A DNA stretch of 64,000 bases from Candidatus Binatia bacterium. Lineage in GTDB: Bacteria; Desulfobacterota; Binatia; Bin18. Positions within the stretch are counted from its first letter, which is position 1. Every line of letters starts with the position of its first letter. A program made the translations under genes and the position numbers. Of this stretch, positions 41,416-50,440 are shown in pieces. Under the pieces are notes generated by a model that searched no databases, was not told the DNA's origin, and saw only the letters and a program-made list of their open reading frames with translations. The stretch is taken from contig OX638322.1 in the NCBI GenBank assembly GCA_951812575.1, positions 5,026,501-5,090,500 on the forward strand, given 5' to 3'.

Positions 41416-42516
41416 TTAGAGGTTGAATAAACGGGCGGCATTCTCGCTCAGGATTTTTTTCTTCAGCCCGTCTGAGATATCCGTCCGCTCATAGATGGCT
41501 TTGACCGAATCCGGGCACATGCAGTCCCAGTGCGAGTAGTCCGAGGCATAGATCAGGCGCTCTTCCCCGATCATTTGGGCCACGAACGGAATGGTCTTTT
41601 CTTCCGGCTCGACCGCGAAAAAGCAGTTCTCGCTCGTGATCCAGTCTTCGGGGCTGCGTTGCTGCCAGGGCATTTGCTGGGGCAGCAATTCATAGTGTTC
41701 GTGGAGCCGGTCCATCATCCACGGCACCCAGCCGGCGCCGGCTTCCATAAAGGCCACCTTCAGCTTCGGGAAGCGCTCCAAAATCCCCCCGGTGGTAAAC
41801 GAAGCCGCGGCCAGCATGGTATCGAGCGAATAAAAGGCGTGCTTGAACACGTAGCGATCGAATCGATCGACACCCGCGGAGTTGGTTGAGATGATATGCG
41901 CGCAAATAGGGACACCGAGACCCTGGGCTTCTTCCCAAATCGGGTCGAACTCGGCTTCGTGCAGGAGCTTGCCGCCGAAATTCGTCAGGACCTGGACACC
42001 GACCATGCCCAGTTGCTCGACCGTCCGTCTGATTTCGACCCGCGCCGCCTCGGGGTCCTGCATGGGAATCATGGCGATGCCCTTGAGGCGGTCGGCGTAG
42101 GGTTTGCAGTATTCGGCCAGCCAGTTGTTATAGGCGACGGAGACGGCCATACCCAGGCCGGGGTCTTCAATTGACGCGGCGGCACCGAGGCCGATAAAGG
42201 TCCCGAACAGGACGGCGATGTCGATCCCTTCGAGGTCCATATCGGGGATACGTTTGTGCGGGTCCTGCATCCCGACGCGATCCCAGCCCCATTGGTGGTC
42301 CGGCTTCTTGGGCTCGGGCCACATGCCGAGTCGGCCATAGAAGTCACGCCGGCTGGGCCACATTTTGCCCTCAACCACCAGATGCTTGCGACCATCAGGG
42401 TAGCTCACCCAACAGGGTGCATCCTTGTGATAGCGCTCGGGCAGTAACTCAACCCAGTTGACAGCCTTTTCATCGACGTGTCCATCGGCATCAATGACAG
42501 TATATTCAGGTCGCAT
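41416..42516 (-). CDS. Amidohydrolase family protein
   Basis: 366 residues, amidohydrolase 2 fold. Seen: YTVIDADGHVDEKAVNW (metal Asp and His), IPDMDLEGIDIAVLFGTFI, GVPICAHIISTN (central His), FMEAGAGWVPWMMDRLHEH and the terminal Asp in RLIYASDYSHWDCM. It is related to, but diverged from, the amidohydrolase at 38991. GGAGGGAAAC precedes the ATG. It runs with the MBL gene downstream and follows the acyl-CoA synthetase gene, suggesting a ring-cleavage or decarboxylation pathway that ends in CoA esters; that is inference. Confidence 0.87.
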   Translation of the reverse strand: MRPEYTVIDADGHVDEKAVNWVELLPERYHKDAPCWVSYPDGRKHLVVEGKMWPSRRDFYGRLGMWPEPKKPDHQWGWDRVGMQDPHKRIPDMDLEGIDIAVLFGTFIGLGAAASIEDPGLGMAVSVAYNNWLAEYCKPYADRLKGIAMIPMQDPEAARVEIRRTVEQLGMVGVQVLTNFGGKLLHEAEFDPIWEEAQGLGVPICAHIISTNSAGVDRFDRYVFKHAFYSLDTMLAAASFTTGGILERFPKLKVAFMEAGAGWVPWMMDRLHEHYELLPQQMPWQQRSPEDWITSENCFFAVEPEEKTIPFVAQMIGEERLIYASDYSHWDCMCPDSVKAIYERTDISDGLKKKILSENAARLFNL

Positions 42517-42552
42517 GTTTCCCTCCTGTGTCTTTTTCTTTCCGACTGCTCG

Positions 42553-44736
42553 CTAGGGCGTATCATAACGCCGCCGAAATTCCGCATACTCTATCGCGGC
42601 CCGGAGCGCAGCAACCGCTCGATGAGCGCTGGGGTAGCACACACGACCGGCTGCGCGGACAGCCAGGGGGCCGGCATTGTCGTAGTCCCAAGCAGTATAG
42701 ACGAGTTCGGTGGTCGTGAGGACGGGTTTCTTATGCTTGTCTGAAGCTTCGGCCGCGGCTTCGGCATAGCGTCGCTCCTGGTTTTCGTGGAATCCGGCCA
42801 TACGCTCCAAGCCGTAGCCCGGATAGAAGTCACCGCCCTTAAAGCCGTGGGCGGTTGCGGCCTGAATACCCAAGCCAAGATGCAGCACCGCATCGACCTC
42901 GGGGTGGGCACAGACGAGGTCGAGGACTTCAGGAACCGTATCCCTGGTCTCGCCGCCCGCCAGGTCAATCGGATTATTGTGGCTCCAGCGGGCCGGAACC
43001 AATGTACTGATTGTCTCGACCAGGTCTTGGGGGAGGGGAATCAGGTCGAGCCCGGCCTGGGCGCAGGCATCTGCGGTCAGGACCCCCCAGCCGCCAACGG
43101 TGGTAAAGACCACGACCCGCCTGCCTTGGGAGAGCGGCTGGGTCGCCAGAGTTGCCGCCCATTCAAAGGCATGTTCGATCGTCGGTGCCCTCAGTACGCC
43201 AAACTGACGGCACAGCCCGTCAAAGACGCGGTCGTCCGTCGCCAGCGAACCGGTGTGCGATAAGGCCGCCCGCTGTCCCTCTGCCGCAGCACCGCCTTTC
43301 ACCAGCACCAACGGCTTGCGCCGGGTGAGAGCGCGGACTGCGTCAATGAAATGCGGACCGTCGGGAACGCCTTCAAGATAGGCAAGCACGACATCGGTTT
43401 CCGGGTCGGCTGTAAAATACTCCAGATAATCGGCGATATTTGTGTGAGCGGAGTTGCCGGCAGAAACAGCCTTGCTCACGCCGACTCCGGTCTGGACGGA
43501 ATAGTTCAAGAAGGCCGACAGCAGATTTCCGCTCTGACTCACAACGGACAGGCGACCCGCCGGGGGATACGGCGCCACAATCTGGGCACACATCGATACC
43601 GGCGTCGAGATCACCCCTTGGCCGTTCGGTCCGGCCAGCAGCATGCCCAACTCCTGGGCGGTTGCGACCAGTTCGTTTTCCAGGCGACGGCCCTCCTCGC
43701 CGGCCTCCCGATAGCCCCCACTGGCGACAAAGGCGGCCCGCACGCCGATCTTGGCACAGGAACGCAGCAGTTCGACGTTGGCCGCAGCAGGCGTGCACAC
43801 AAAGACGAGGTCAGCCTTATCCGGCGGAATCTCCTCTACGGTCCGATAGCTTGGTTGACCGAGGATTTCCGCGCCGTCACGATTGACCGGAAAGATTTCG
43901 CCCTGATAGCCGAAGCGTCTGAGGTTGTGCAAAGAGACAAACCCGAATTTCCCCGGATGTGAGGACGCTCCGGCAACGACCACGCCGCGCGGGTGAAACA
44001 GGGGGCGGAAGCGTTCAAGAATATCTTCAGGGGCATGCCGCTGAACCGGCGGTCTGGTGTGGAGTGTCGTATTCGTGACGACCAGGGCGTCAACCGCAAT
44101 GGGTTTGCCGTCGACAACAATCAACGGATTCACGTCAACGCTCTCGATGTCGGGCCGTTCGACGGCCAGGCGGCCAAGCCCAACCAGGAGATCAGCCAAG
44201 GCATCGAGATCAACCGGCTCTTCACCACGAAACGGTTGAGTGACGAGATGTTTGAACCGCAGCCCCTCAACCATGGCACGCGCTTGAGTGTGAGAGAGCG
44301 GCGCCAGAGCAAAGACAACATCGCCGAGCGCTTCGGTCAGAACGCCGCCAAGCCCCAGGAGGACGCACGGGCCAAACTGAGGGTCGCGGACCATACCGGC
44401 AATCAACTCTCGCCGCCCGGCAATCATTTCGGCGACCAGCAGACCGACTTCGCCATCGTCATCCCGACGTCGCGCCCACAGCTCGTGCGCGGCCCGCTCA
44501 ACCGCCCGGACCGTATCAAGGCCGAGGCGGACAAGATTCCGTTCGGTCTTGTGAGCAATGCGCGCCCCGCACAGTTTCAGCACAACAGGCAAGCCAATAT
44601 CCGTTGCCGCACGCCCAGCTTCGGAGGGGTCCTGGACGAGGACTTCTTGAGAAATGACGCCCCCATATCCGACAAGCACCCGCTTTGATTCATATTCGGA
44701 CAGGGTCAGTATTTGCGGCTCAGTCGAACGTTTCAT
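42553..44736 (-). CDS. NDP-forming acyl-CoA synthetase, ATP-grasp domain first
   Basis: 727 residues. Residues about 10-225 form an ATP-grasp_5 domain (LPVVLKLCGARIAHKTERNLV, VNPLIVVDGKPIAVDALVV). Residues about 245-375 are a CoA-binding Rossmann domain (PRGVVVAGASSHPGKFGFVS), and about 390-715 a succinyl-CoA-ligase-like part with the phospho-His loop in AALSHTGSLATDDRVFDGL. It would interconvert an acyl-CoA plus NDP and phosphate with acid plus NTP. The usual single-chain order places the ATP-grasp domain last; here it is first. It heads the leftward run to the amidohydrolase and MBL genes. Confidence 0.87.
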   Translation of the reverse strand: MKRSTEPQILTLSEYESKRVLVGYGGVISQEVLVQDPSEAGRAATDIGLPVVLKLCGARIAHKTERNLVRLGLDTVRAVERAAHELWARRRDDDGEVGLLVAEMIAGRRELIAGMVRDPQFGPCVLLGLGGVLTEALGDVVFALAPLSHTQARAMVEGLRFKHLVTQPFRGEEPVDLDALADLLVGLGRLAVERPDIESVDVNPLIVVDGKPIAVDALVVTNTTLHTRPPVQRHAPEDILERFRPLFHPRGVVVAGASSHPGKFGFVSLHNLRRFGYQGEIFPVNRDGAEILGQPSYRTVEEIPPDKADLVFVCTPAAANVELLRSCAKIGVRAAFVASGGYREAGEEGRRLENELVATAQELGMLLAGPNGQGVISTPVSMCAQIVAPYPPAGRLSVVSQSGNLLSAFLNYSVQTGVGVSKAVSAGNSAHTNIADYLEYFTADPETDVVLAYLEGVPDGPHFIDAVRALTRRKPLVLVKGGAAAEGQRAALSHTGSLATDDRVFDGLCRQFGVLRAPTIEHAFEWAATLATQPLSQGRRVVVFTTVGGWGVLTADACAQAGLDLIPLPQDLVETISTLVPARWSHNNPIDLAGGETRDTVPEVLDLVCAHPEVDAVLHLGLGIQAATAHGFKGGDFYPGYGLERMAGFHENQERRYAEAAAEASDKHKKPVLTTTELVYTAWDYDNAGPLAVRAAGRVCYPSAHRAVAALRAAIEYAEFRRRYDTP

Positions 44737-44934
44737 AACGGTACGGTTACCTCTTCTGGTCAGGCGTGTCCGCGCCTCGCCATAATGAACAAAGTGAGCG
44801 GGCCTGAAAAGTATGGGATACTAGCACACGCCGGGCTGCTCGGGCAGATGTCAGCAGGCCAGGGTCTTGAGGGGTTGCTTTCACCCAGGTGAGGCATTAG
44901 TTATTGTGGACCTCGCAGACGAAAAGGGGGCGGC

Positions 44935-45837
44935 GTGAACGCTTCGGTCAGACTTATTGAACAAGTGATTCCTTCAACGGTTGCCATTCAGGTCACCGTT
45001 CCCTCACAGCACCAGTCCGCCCAACTGTTAGGCACTGAGCGTATGGGGTCCGGGGCAGTGGTGAGCCCGGACGGCTATATTCTGACCGTCAATTACATTG
45101 TTATCGGCGCGTCTCAGGTTCAGGTCAGCATGATTGATAACACCCAGCTTGAAGCCGAAGTGGTGGCCCAGGATTTTGCGAGCGGTGTTGCCGTACTGAA
45201 AATATCGCAAACCGGCTTTCCCGCCGTCCCTCTCCAGCCTTCTACCGCGCTGCACGCCGGCGATGAGGTGTTCCTGGTCGCCAGTGCGGGAGAAGAAAAC
45301 GGCCGACGGGTGAATGGCGGCGGACTCACCTCGGTTTCCCAGTTTGATGCCTACTGGGAGTATAGCCTGGAGCGAGCCTTGACGAGTACGGCTATGAATC
45401 CGGGCTTAGGCGGCGGTCCCATGTTCGACATGCACGGCCGTATGATCGGCGTCGTCTCCCTCAATCTCAATGAAATCGGCAAGTTTTCCCTGGCTATTCC
45501 GGTTGAGCACTTCACCGAACATCGAGACGAACTCCTGCGCTACGGACGGCGTGTCACCCGGCCCTCACGCGCCTGGATCGGCATGTATTCGTATACGGTC
45601 AAAGAGCATCTCGTTATCGCCGGCCTGTTACCCGAGGGTCCGGGGGCCAAATCGGGGTTGAAGGCCGGAGATGTGATCCTTGCTATCGACGAGCAAGAAA
45701 TAGCCGACCGACGTGCCTTTTATGAGCAACTCTGGAGTCGGCCCGCTGGCGAGACCGTTCTGTTTCGGGTCTTTCGGAATAATGCCGTCCAGAGCATTCC
45801 GGTTGTTTCCGGCAATGTCGAGGAGTTTTTCGGCTAA
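44935..45837 (+). CDS. HtrA/DegP-like PDZ protein with lost catalytic triad (pseudoprotease)
   Basis: 300 residues from a GTG with AGGGGG upstream. A trypsin-like HtrA domain (1-200) precedes a PDZ domain (about 205-295, GAKSGLKAGDVILAIDEQEI). All three active residues are replaced: the TNNHVV site reads T51-V-N-Y54-I-V (His to Tyr), the SDLAVLK site reads S83-G84-V-A-V-L-K (Asp to Gly) and the GNSGGP site reads G157-L-G159-G-G-P (Ser to Gly). The fold landmarks GSGAVVSPDGYIL and IGVVSLNLNEIGKFSLAIP persist. No signal peptide or membrane anchor is seen. It likely binds peptides or proteins rather than cutting them. The next gene begins 158 bp downstream. Confidence 0.85.
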   Translation: MNASVRLIEQVIPSTVAIQVTVPSQHQSAQLLGTERMGSGAVVSPDGYILTVNYIVIGASQVQVSMIDNTQLEAEVVAQDFASGVAVLKISQTGFPAVPLQPSTALHAGDEVFLVASAGEENGRRVNGGGLTSVSQFDAYWEYSLERALTSTAMNPGLGGGPMFDMHGRMIGVVSLNLNEIGKFSLAIPVEHFTEHRDELLRYGRRVTRPSRAWIGMYSYTVKEHLVIAGLLPEGPGAKSGLKAGDVILAIDEQEIADRRAFYEQLWSRPAGETVLFRVFRNNAVQSIPVVSGNVEEFFG

Positions 45838-45880
45838 GCGCCGCTCCTGTCAGTCACCGTCCGTCGAAGCTCCTGCCCGC

Positions 45881-45918
45881 CTAGTGGGCTTCCTCCTCCT
45901 TTTTGACGTACCCACTAG
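45881..45918 (+). terminator. Inverted repeat after the HtrA-like gene
   Basis: CTAGTGGG (45881-45888) and CCCACTAG (45911-45918) are perfectly complementary around 22 nt that include a T-run. It lies 43 bp after the stop and could be an RNA 3' structure or an operator. Confidence 0.35.
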
Positions 45919-45932
45919 CCCTTTCTTGCCGA

Positions 45933-45986
45933 GAGTCTGATACAATACCCATAGTTCTTACCGTGAGTCTGATACAACATCCACAG
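45933..45986 (+). repeat. Two 22-bp direct repeats before the ThDP enzyme gene
   Basis: GAGTCTGATACAATACCCATAG (split as 45933-45943 and on to 45954) recurs at 45965-45986 with four differences. The first copy holds TGATACAAT, a good extended -10 box, so this may be a promoter with a duplicated element. Confidence 0.45.
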
Positions 45987-45995
45987 GGAGGGAGT

Positions 45996-47651
45996 ATGGA
46001 AGCGCGGATGCAACTTGGGAATTATCTTGTCGCATATTTGCGCAAGATTGGTCTGACCCACCTGTTTGGGATTCCGGGTGATTTGGTCATTCAGCTTTTC
46101 ATGAAATTCGGCCAACCCCACGATATACGGGTCATTACGTCTTCGCATGAGCCGGGTGCCGGATTCGCCGTCGATGGGTATGCGCGGGCGACCGGAAAAA
46201 TCGGGGTCCTGTGCGTGACCTACGGGGCTGGGGGGCATAACGTGGTGAATGCCGTTGCCGGCTCATATGCCGAGCGGGTGCCGGTCTTGGTCATCAGCGG
46301 CGGGCCGGGTGAGGAGAAGCGGAAACTCGGGGTGTTAGTCCATCACCAGGCCAGAGAGATTGAGTCCCAGTTCCATATTTTTCACGAGATCACCTGTGCC
46401 GCAAAAATCATTGACGACCCGCGTACCGCGGCAACCGCCATTGATGCGGTTGTCCAGGATATCTGGCGTCATCAGCAACCGGGCTATATTGAGATCCATC
46501 AGGATATGGTTGAGCAGGAGATTAGCGTTCCTGTACGGATCAGAGAGTGGGACGGCAGATTTCATCGGGCCCAGTCCGATGCCCAAAAGGTTGAGGAAGC
46601 CGTCCGAGAGACCACTGCCCGTCTCAATCAGGCGCACAAACCAGCCGTTATCATTGGTATTGAAACCTTCCGACATCATCTCACTACCGACATCATTACC
46701 CTGGTCGAAAAGATCGGCGGGCCCTGCCTGACAACTGTTTTGGCCAAGGGCGCCTTCCCCATGGATCATCCCCAATATATGGGCGTTCATATTGGGGCCA
46801 TCTCGCCGCCGCCCATCCGTCAACGGATCGAGGAATCCGACCTGGTGCTCCATCTGGGCTCCCTGCTGACCGATATGAATCTGGGCTCACAGCCGCAATA
46901 CATCGACCGTCACCACTCAATCTGGGCCGCGGAAAATAAAGTGCACGTCAGCTTTCATACCTATACCGAGGTCTCCATTGAGGATTACGTCCAGTCTTTG
47001 CTACAGGCTCCGCTGACACGGCACCAGGAAGAGATTACCTATTGTGACAACCTCGCTCCGCAGCCGCCCGGAGAGAATCGGACGATCCAGGTCTCGGATA
47101 TGTTATGTGAGGTCAATGCATTCCTGGATGGACGCGAAGGCTATATGGTGGTGGCCGAAGCCGGTGACATGCTGTTCGCCGGCTTGGATATTAAAATTGG
47201 CCAAGGCGGGGGCTATCTGGCTCAAGGCTATTATGCCTCGATGGGCTTTGGCGTTCCCGGAGCGCTTGGTGCGCAATTGGGGACCGGTCAACGGCCGCTT
47301 GTGTTGTGCGGGGACGGGGCCTTTCAAATGACGGGCTCAGAGATTTCGCATGCGCCCCGTCACAAACTCAGTCCCATTGTCCTGGTTATGAATAACGGCG
47401 GCTGGGGCATTTTTCGGCCGGTTTCTGAGCGGCAGGATTTGCTCACCATTCCCCCCTGGCCCTATGCCACGCTGGCCAAAGAATGGGGCGGCAAAGGGTT
47501 ACAGGCTACGACAGTCCAGGAGCTGCGCCAGGCATTAGTGGAAGCCGACCGGACCTCGTCTTTTGTCATCATTGAGGTTATGGTGTCGCCGCGTGACTTA
47601 TCGCCAGTCACGGAAAAGTATATCAAAGCCTCAGTTGGCAGCAGCCAATAA
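45996..47651 (+). CDS. Thiamine-diphosphate decarboxylase (pyruvate/indolepyruvate decarboxylase-like)
   Basis: 551 residues with the three domains of ThDP decarboxylases. The N-terminal domain has HLFGIPGDLVIQLF and the catalytic Glu in TSSHEPGAGFAVDGYARATG. The central domain starts near residue 190, and the ThDP domain has VLCGDGAFQMTG followed by MNNGGWGIFRP (the GDG-to-NN metal motif). The order and motifs fit 2-keto-acid decarboxylases; the exact acid is uncertain. AGGGAGG lies just before the ATG at 45996; the 31 codons upstream are excluded. The F420-NADP reductase gene follows after 33 bp, suggesting a shared redox pathway. Confidence 0.86.
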   Translation: MEARMQLGNYLVAYLRKIGLTHLFGIPGDLVIQLFMKFGQPHDIRVITSSHEPGAGFAVDGYARATGKIGVLCVTYGAGGHNVVNAVAGSYAERVPVLVISGGPGEEKRKLGVLVHHQAREIESQFHIFHEITCAAKIIDDPRTAATAIDAVVQDIWRHQQPGYIEIHQDMVEQEISVPVRIREWDGRFHRAQSDAQKVEEAVRETTARLNQAHKPAVIIGIETFRHHLTTDIITLVEKIGGPCLTTVLAKGAFPMDHPQYMGVHIGAISPPPIRQRIEESDLVLHLGSLLTDMNLGSQPQYIDRHHSIWAAENKVHVSFHTYTEVSIEDYVQSLLQAPLTRHQEEITYCDNLAPQPPGENRTIQVSDMLCEVNAFLDGREGYMVVAEAGDMLFAGLDIKIGQGGGYLAQGYYASMGFGVPGALGAQLGTGQRPLVLCGDGAFQMTGSEISHAPRHKLSPIVLVMNNGGWGIFRPVSERQDLLTIPPWPYATLAKEWGGKGLQATTVQELRQALVEADRTSSFVIIEVMVSPRDLSPVTEKYIKASVGSSQ

Positions 47652-47684
47652 AAAATCATTTGCAGGCAAGAGAGGAGAAAACGC

Positions 47685-48338
47685 GTGAAGATTGCTATTT
47701 TGGGAGGAACTGGAGAACAAGGTCCCGGCCTGGCCCTGCGCTGGGCGCTCGCCGGAGAAGAGGTCATTATCGGCTCACGCCAACAGGAAAAAGGAGAACG
47801 CGTGGCGACCGAGCTCAATCAGGAACTCGGTAAGGACCTCCTGCGCGGCACCGATAATGTCACGGCTGCGGCCGCCGCCGACGTGGTGTTTATCACCGTG
47901 CCGTACTCCGCCCACGTCAAGACGATAGAATCCGTAAAAGATCAGCTCAAGGGGAAGATCTTTGTGGATGTGTCGGTCCCGCTCGACCCGGATAACGCCC
48001 GGCGGGTGGTCATGCCTGAGGCGGGCTCTGCCACAGAAGAGGCGAAACAGATCCTGGGCGACGAAGTCCAGGTCGTGTGTGCGCTCCAGAACATCTCCGC
48101 TCACCTCTTACGTGATGTCAACGCCCAGATTGACTGTGATGTATTGGTCTGTGGGGATAAAGACGCCAGACCAAGGGTGATTGAGTTGGTGGAGAAGCTG
48201 GGCATTCGCACGGTTGACGTCGGTCCGCTGGCCGCCGCCAGTTTGATAGAGCCGATTACAGCTCTGCTCATTCGTTTGAATATCCGGAACAAAGTGCATT
48301 CCGCCGGGATTCGGATCACTGGACTGTCCGAAAGTTAG
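47685..48338 (+). CDS. npdG: F420-dependent NADP oxidoreductase
   Basis: 217 residues beginning MKIAILGGTGEQGPGLALRW, the conserved glycine-rich NADP loop of the F420:NADPH oxidoreductase family, followed by EEVIIGSRQQEK (phosphate of NADP), DVVFITVPYSAHV and VVCALQNISAHLL. It passes hydride between NADPH and coenzyme F420 and so supplies reduced F420 to luciferase-like enzymes such as that at 33017. The start is a GTG with AGGAG upstream, 33 bp after the ThDP enzyme. A bidirectional terminator follows. Confidence 0.9.
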   Translation: MKIAILGGTGEQGPGLALRWALAGEEVIIGSRQQEKGERVATELNQELGKDLLRGTDNVTAAAAADVVFITVPYSAHVKTIESVKDQLKGKIFVDVSVPLDPDNARRVVMPEAGSATEEAKQILGDEVQVVCALQNISAHLLRDVNAQIDCDVLVCGDKDARPRVIELVEKLGIRTVDVGPLAAASLIEPITALLIRLNIRNKVHSAGIRITGLSES

Positions 48339-48366
48339 ACCCGTCCGATTTCCCCGCGCCAGCAAG

Positions 48367-48398
48367 AAAAAAGGCCCCACAAAGGTAGGGCCTTTTTT
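48367..48398. terminator. Bidirectional rho-independent terminator
   Basis: AAAAAAGGCCC and GGGCCTTTTTT form an 11-bp stem around 10 nt, with a T-run on either strand. It separates the rightward F420 reductase gene from the leftward groEL gene. Confidence 0.9.
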
Positions 48399-48422
48399 GA
48401 TGAGTACTCGGTATAAGGGGGC

Positions 48423-50087
48423 CTACATCATGCCACCCATACCACCCATACCACCCATACCGCCCATGCCGCCCGGAGGCATTGGAGGCATGCCGCCGCC
48501 GGCACCTTTCTCATCAGGTTTCTCGGCAACGGTTGCTTCTGTTGTGAGCAACAGGCCGGCTACGGACGAGGCATTCTGCAGTGCAGTCCGCACGACCTTG
48601 GTGGGGTCAACAATGCCGGCTTTGATGAGGTCTTCGAACTGACCGGTTGCGGCGTTGAAGCCGTTCGCACCCTTGCTGTTCCGAACCTTATCCAGGATGA
48701 TAGAACCCTCTTCTCCTGCATTGGAAGAAATCCAGCGTAAGGGTTCTTGGATCGCTCTTTGGATAATGTTGACACCGATCTGTTCCTCTTCGCTCACCTC
48801 AACCTTGCCGAGCTTACCGGAAGAGCGAATGAGGGCGACACCGCCACCGGGGACAATGCCTTCTTCAACCGCAGCCCGCGTGGCGTGCAGGGCATCTTCG
48901 ACGCGCGCCTTCTTCTCCTTCATTTCGATCTCAGTCGCGGCACCAACCTGGATGACGGCAACACCGCCGACCATTTTGGCCAAGCGTTCTTGCAGCTTCT
49001 CCCGGTCATAGTCTGAGGTCGTCTCATCGATCTGGGCACGAATCTGGTTGATACGGCCTCCGATGTCACCCTTCTTCCCGGCACCGTCAACGATGGTGGT
49101 GTTGTCTTTATCGACAACCAGACGTTTGGCCCGGCCGAGGTCGTTCAGCGTCAGGCTCTCCAATTTCACACCCAGTTCCTCGGCGATGACCCGACCACCG
49201 GTCAGAATAGCAATATCCTCAAGCATGGCCTTGCGGCGATCACCAAAACCGGGCGCCTTGACGGCCACACACTGGAGGGTGCCACGAATCTTGTTCACAA
49301 CCAGCGTGGCCAGTGCCTCGCCTTCGATATCTTCGGCAATGATGAGCAACGGTTTGCCGCTCTTGGCCACTGCTTCGAGCACGGGCAGCAGGTCCTTCAT
49401 GGCTGAGATCTTCTTCTCGTGAATGAGCAGATAGGCATCCTCGTATACCCCCTCCATCCGTTCCGGATCGGTCACGAAGTAGGGAGAGAGATAGCCACGG
49501 TCGAACTGCATCCCTTCGACGACGTCGAGCGTCGTATCCAACCCTTTGGCTTCTTCGACGGTGATCACGCCTTCCCGACCGACCTTGTTCATGGCTTCGG
49601 CAATAATGCCGCCGATGGTCGAGTCGTTATTGGCCGAGATGGTGCCGACTTGGGCGATTTCGGTTTGATCGCGGGTGGACTTGGACAGGTTGCGCAACTC
49701 GTTGACCATGGCGGCCACGGCTTTATCGATACCGCGCTTAATGCTCATGGGGTCGTGGCCGGCGGCGACCATTTTGACGCCTTCCGCATAGATGGCCCGC
49801 GCGAGGACCGTCGCCGTCGTGGTCCCATCACCAGCCACGTCAGAGGTTTTGCTGGCGACTTCTTTGACCATCTGAGCGCCCATATTTTCGAACTTGTCCT
49901 CAAGCTCGATCTCCTTGGCAACGGTCACGCCGTCTTTGGTGACATTTGGCGCGCCAAAGGATTTCTCGATCACAACATTGCGTCCCTTTGGGCCGAGGGT
50001 GACGGTCACCGCATCGGCCAGAACGTTCACTCCTCTGAGGGTCTTATCCCTCGCATCTTGACTGAATTTGACAAGCTTTGCAGCCAT
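48423..50087 (-). CDS. groEL: Chaperonin GroEL (60 kDa)
   Basis: 554 residues, complete. It starts MAAKLVKFSQDARDKTLRGV and has DAVTVTLGPKGRNVVIEKSFGAP, the ATP-site VAGDGTTTATVLARAI, the apical domain (FDRGYLSPYFVTDPERMEG) and VPGGGVALIRS. It ends with the usual flexible GGM repeats (PPGGMGGMGGMGGMGGMM), encoded by a near-perfect 9-bp tandem repeat. It forms the ATP-driven double-ring folding chamber with GroES, whose gene lies 24 bp upstream in the same operon. AGGAGGATC precedes the ATG. Confidence 0.98.
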   Translation of the reverse strand: MAAKLVKFSQDARDKTLRGVNVLADAVTVTLGPKGRNVVIEKSFGAPNVTKDGVTVAKEIELEDKFENMGAQMVKEVASKTSDVAGDGTTTATVLARAIYAEGVKMVAAGHDPMSIKRGIDKAVAAMVNELRNLSKSTRDQTEIAQVGTISANNDSTIGGIIAEAMNKVGREGVITVEEAKGLDTTLDVVEGMQFDRGYLSPYFVTDPERMEGVYEDAYLLIHEKKISAMKDLLPVLEAVAKSGKPLLIIAEDIEGEALATLVVNKIRGTLQCVAVKAPGFGDRRKAMLEDIAILTGGRVIAEELGVKLESLTLNDLGRAKRLVVDKDNTTIVDGAGKKGDIGGRINQIRAQIDETTSDYDREKLQERLAKMVGGVAVIQVGAATEIEMKEKKARVEDALHATRAAVEEGIVPGGGVALIRSSGKLGKVEVSEEEQIGVNIIQRAIQEPLRWISSNAGEEGSIILDKVRNSKGANGFNAATGQFEDLIKAGIVDPTKVVRTALQNASSVAGLLLTTEATVAEKPDEKGAGGGMPPMPPGGMGGMGGMGGMGGMM

Positions 50088-50111
50088 TCCTGATCCTCCT
50101 AATATCCCGGA

Positions 50112-50402
50112 TTAACCTTCGACCACACCGAGGATATCATCCTCACGCATAATCAGGTGCTCTTCGCCATCAATCTTGATCTCCGTCCCGGCGTATTTGC
50201 CAAAGAGCACTTTGTCCCCTTTCTTGACATCAAGCGGAGTGACCCTGCCATCTTCTCCGACCTTTCCGTTTCCGACGGCGGTCACCTTCCCCTCTTGGGG
50301 TTTTTCCTTTGCGGTATCCGGGATGATGATGCCACCCGCGGTCTTCTCCTCTTCCGCAATCCGCTTGACAATAATCCGATCCTGTAGAGGTCGAATTTTC
50401 AT
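50112..50402 (-). CDS. groES: Co-chaperonin GroES (10 kDa)
   Basis: 96 residues from the ATG at 50402, with AAGGAG upstream. Typical features: MKIRPLQDRIIVKRIAEEEK, the mobile loop TAGGIIIPDTAKEKPQEGKV that docks on GroEL, and FGKYAGTEIKIDGEEHLIMREDDILGV. First gene of the groESL operon. A heat-shock-type promoter lies about 40-65 bp upstream; no CIRCE element (TTAGCACTC palindrome) was found. Confidence 0.97.
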   Translation of the reverse strand: MKIRPLQDRIIVKRIAEEEKTAGGIIIPDTAKEKPQEGKVTAVGNGKVGEDGRVTPLDVKKGDKVLFGKYAGTEIKIDGEEHLIMREDDILGVVEG

Positions 50403-50440
50403 ACCTCGTCTCCTTTCTCTCAGACGTGTTTCCTTACTGT

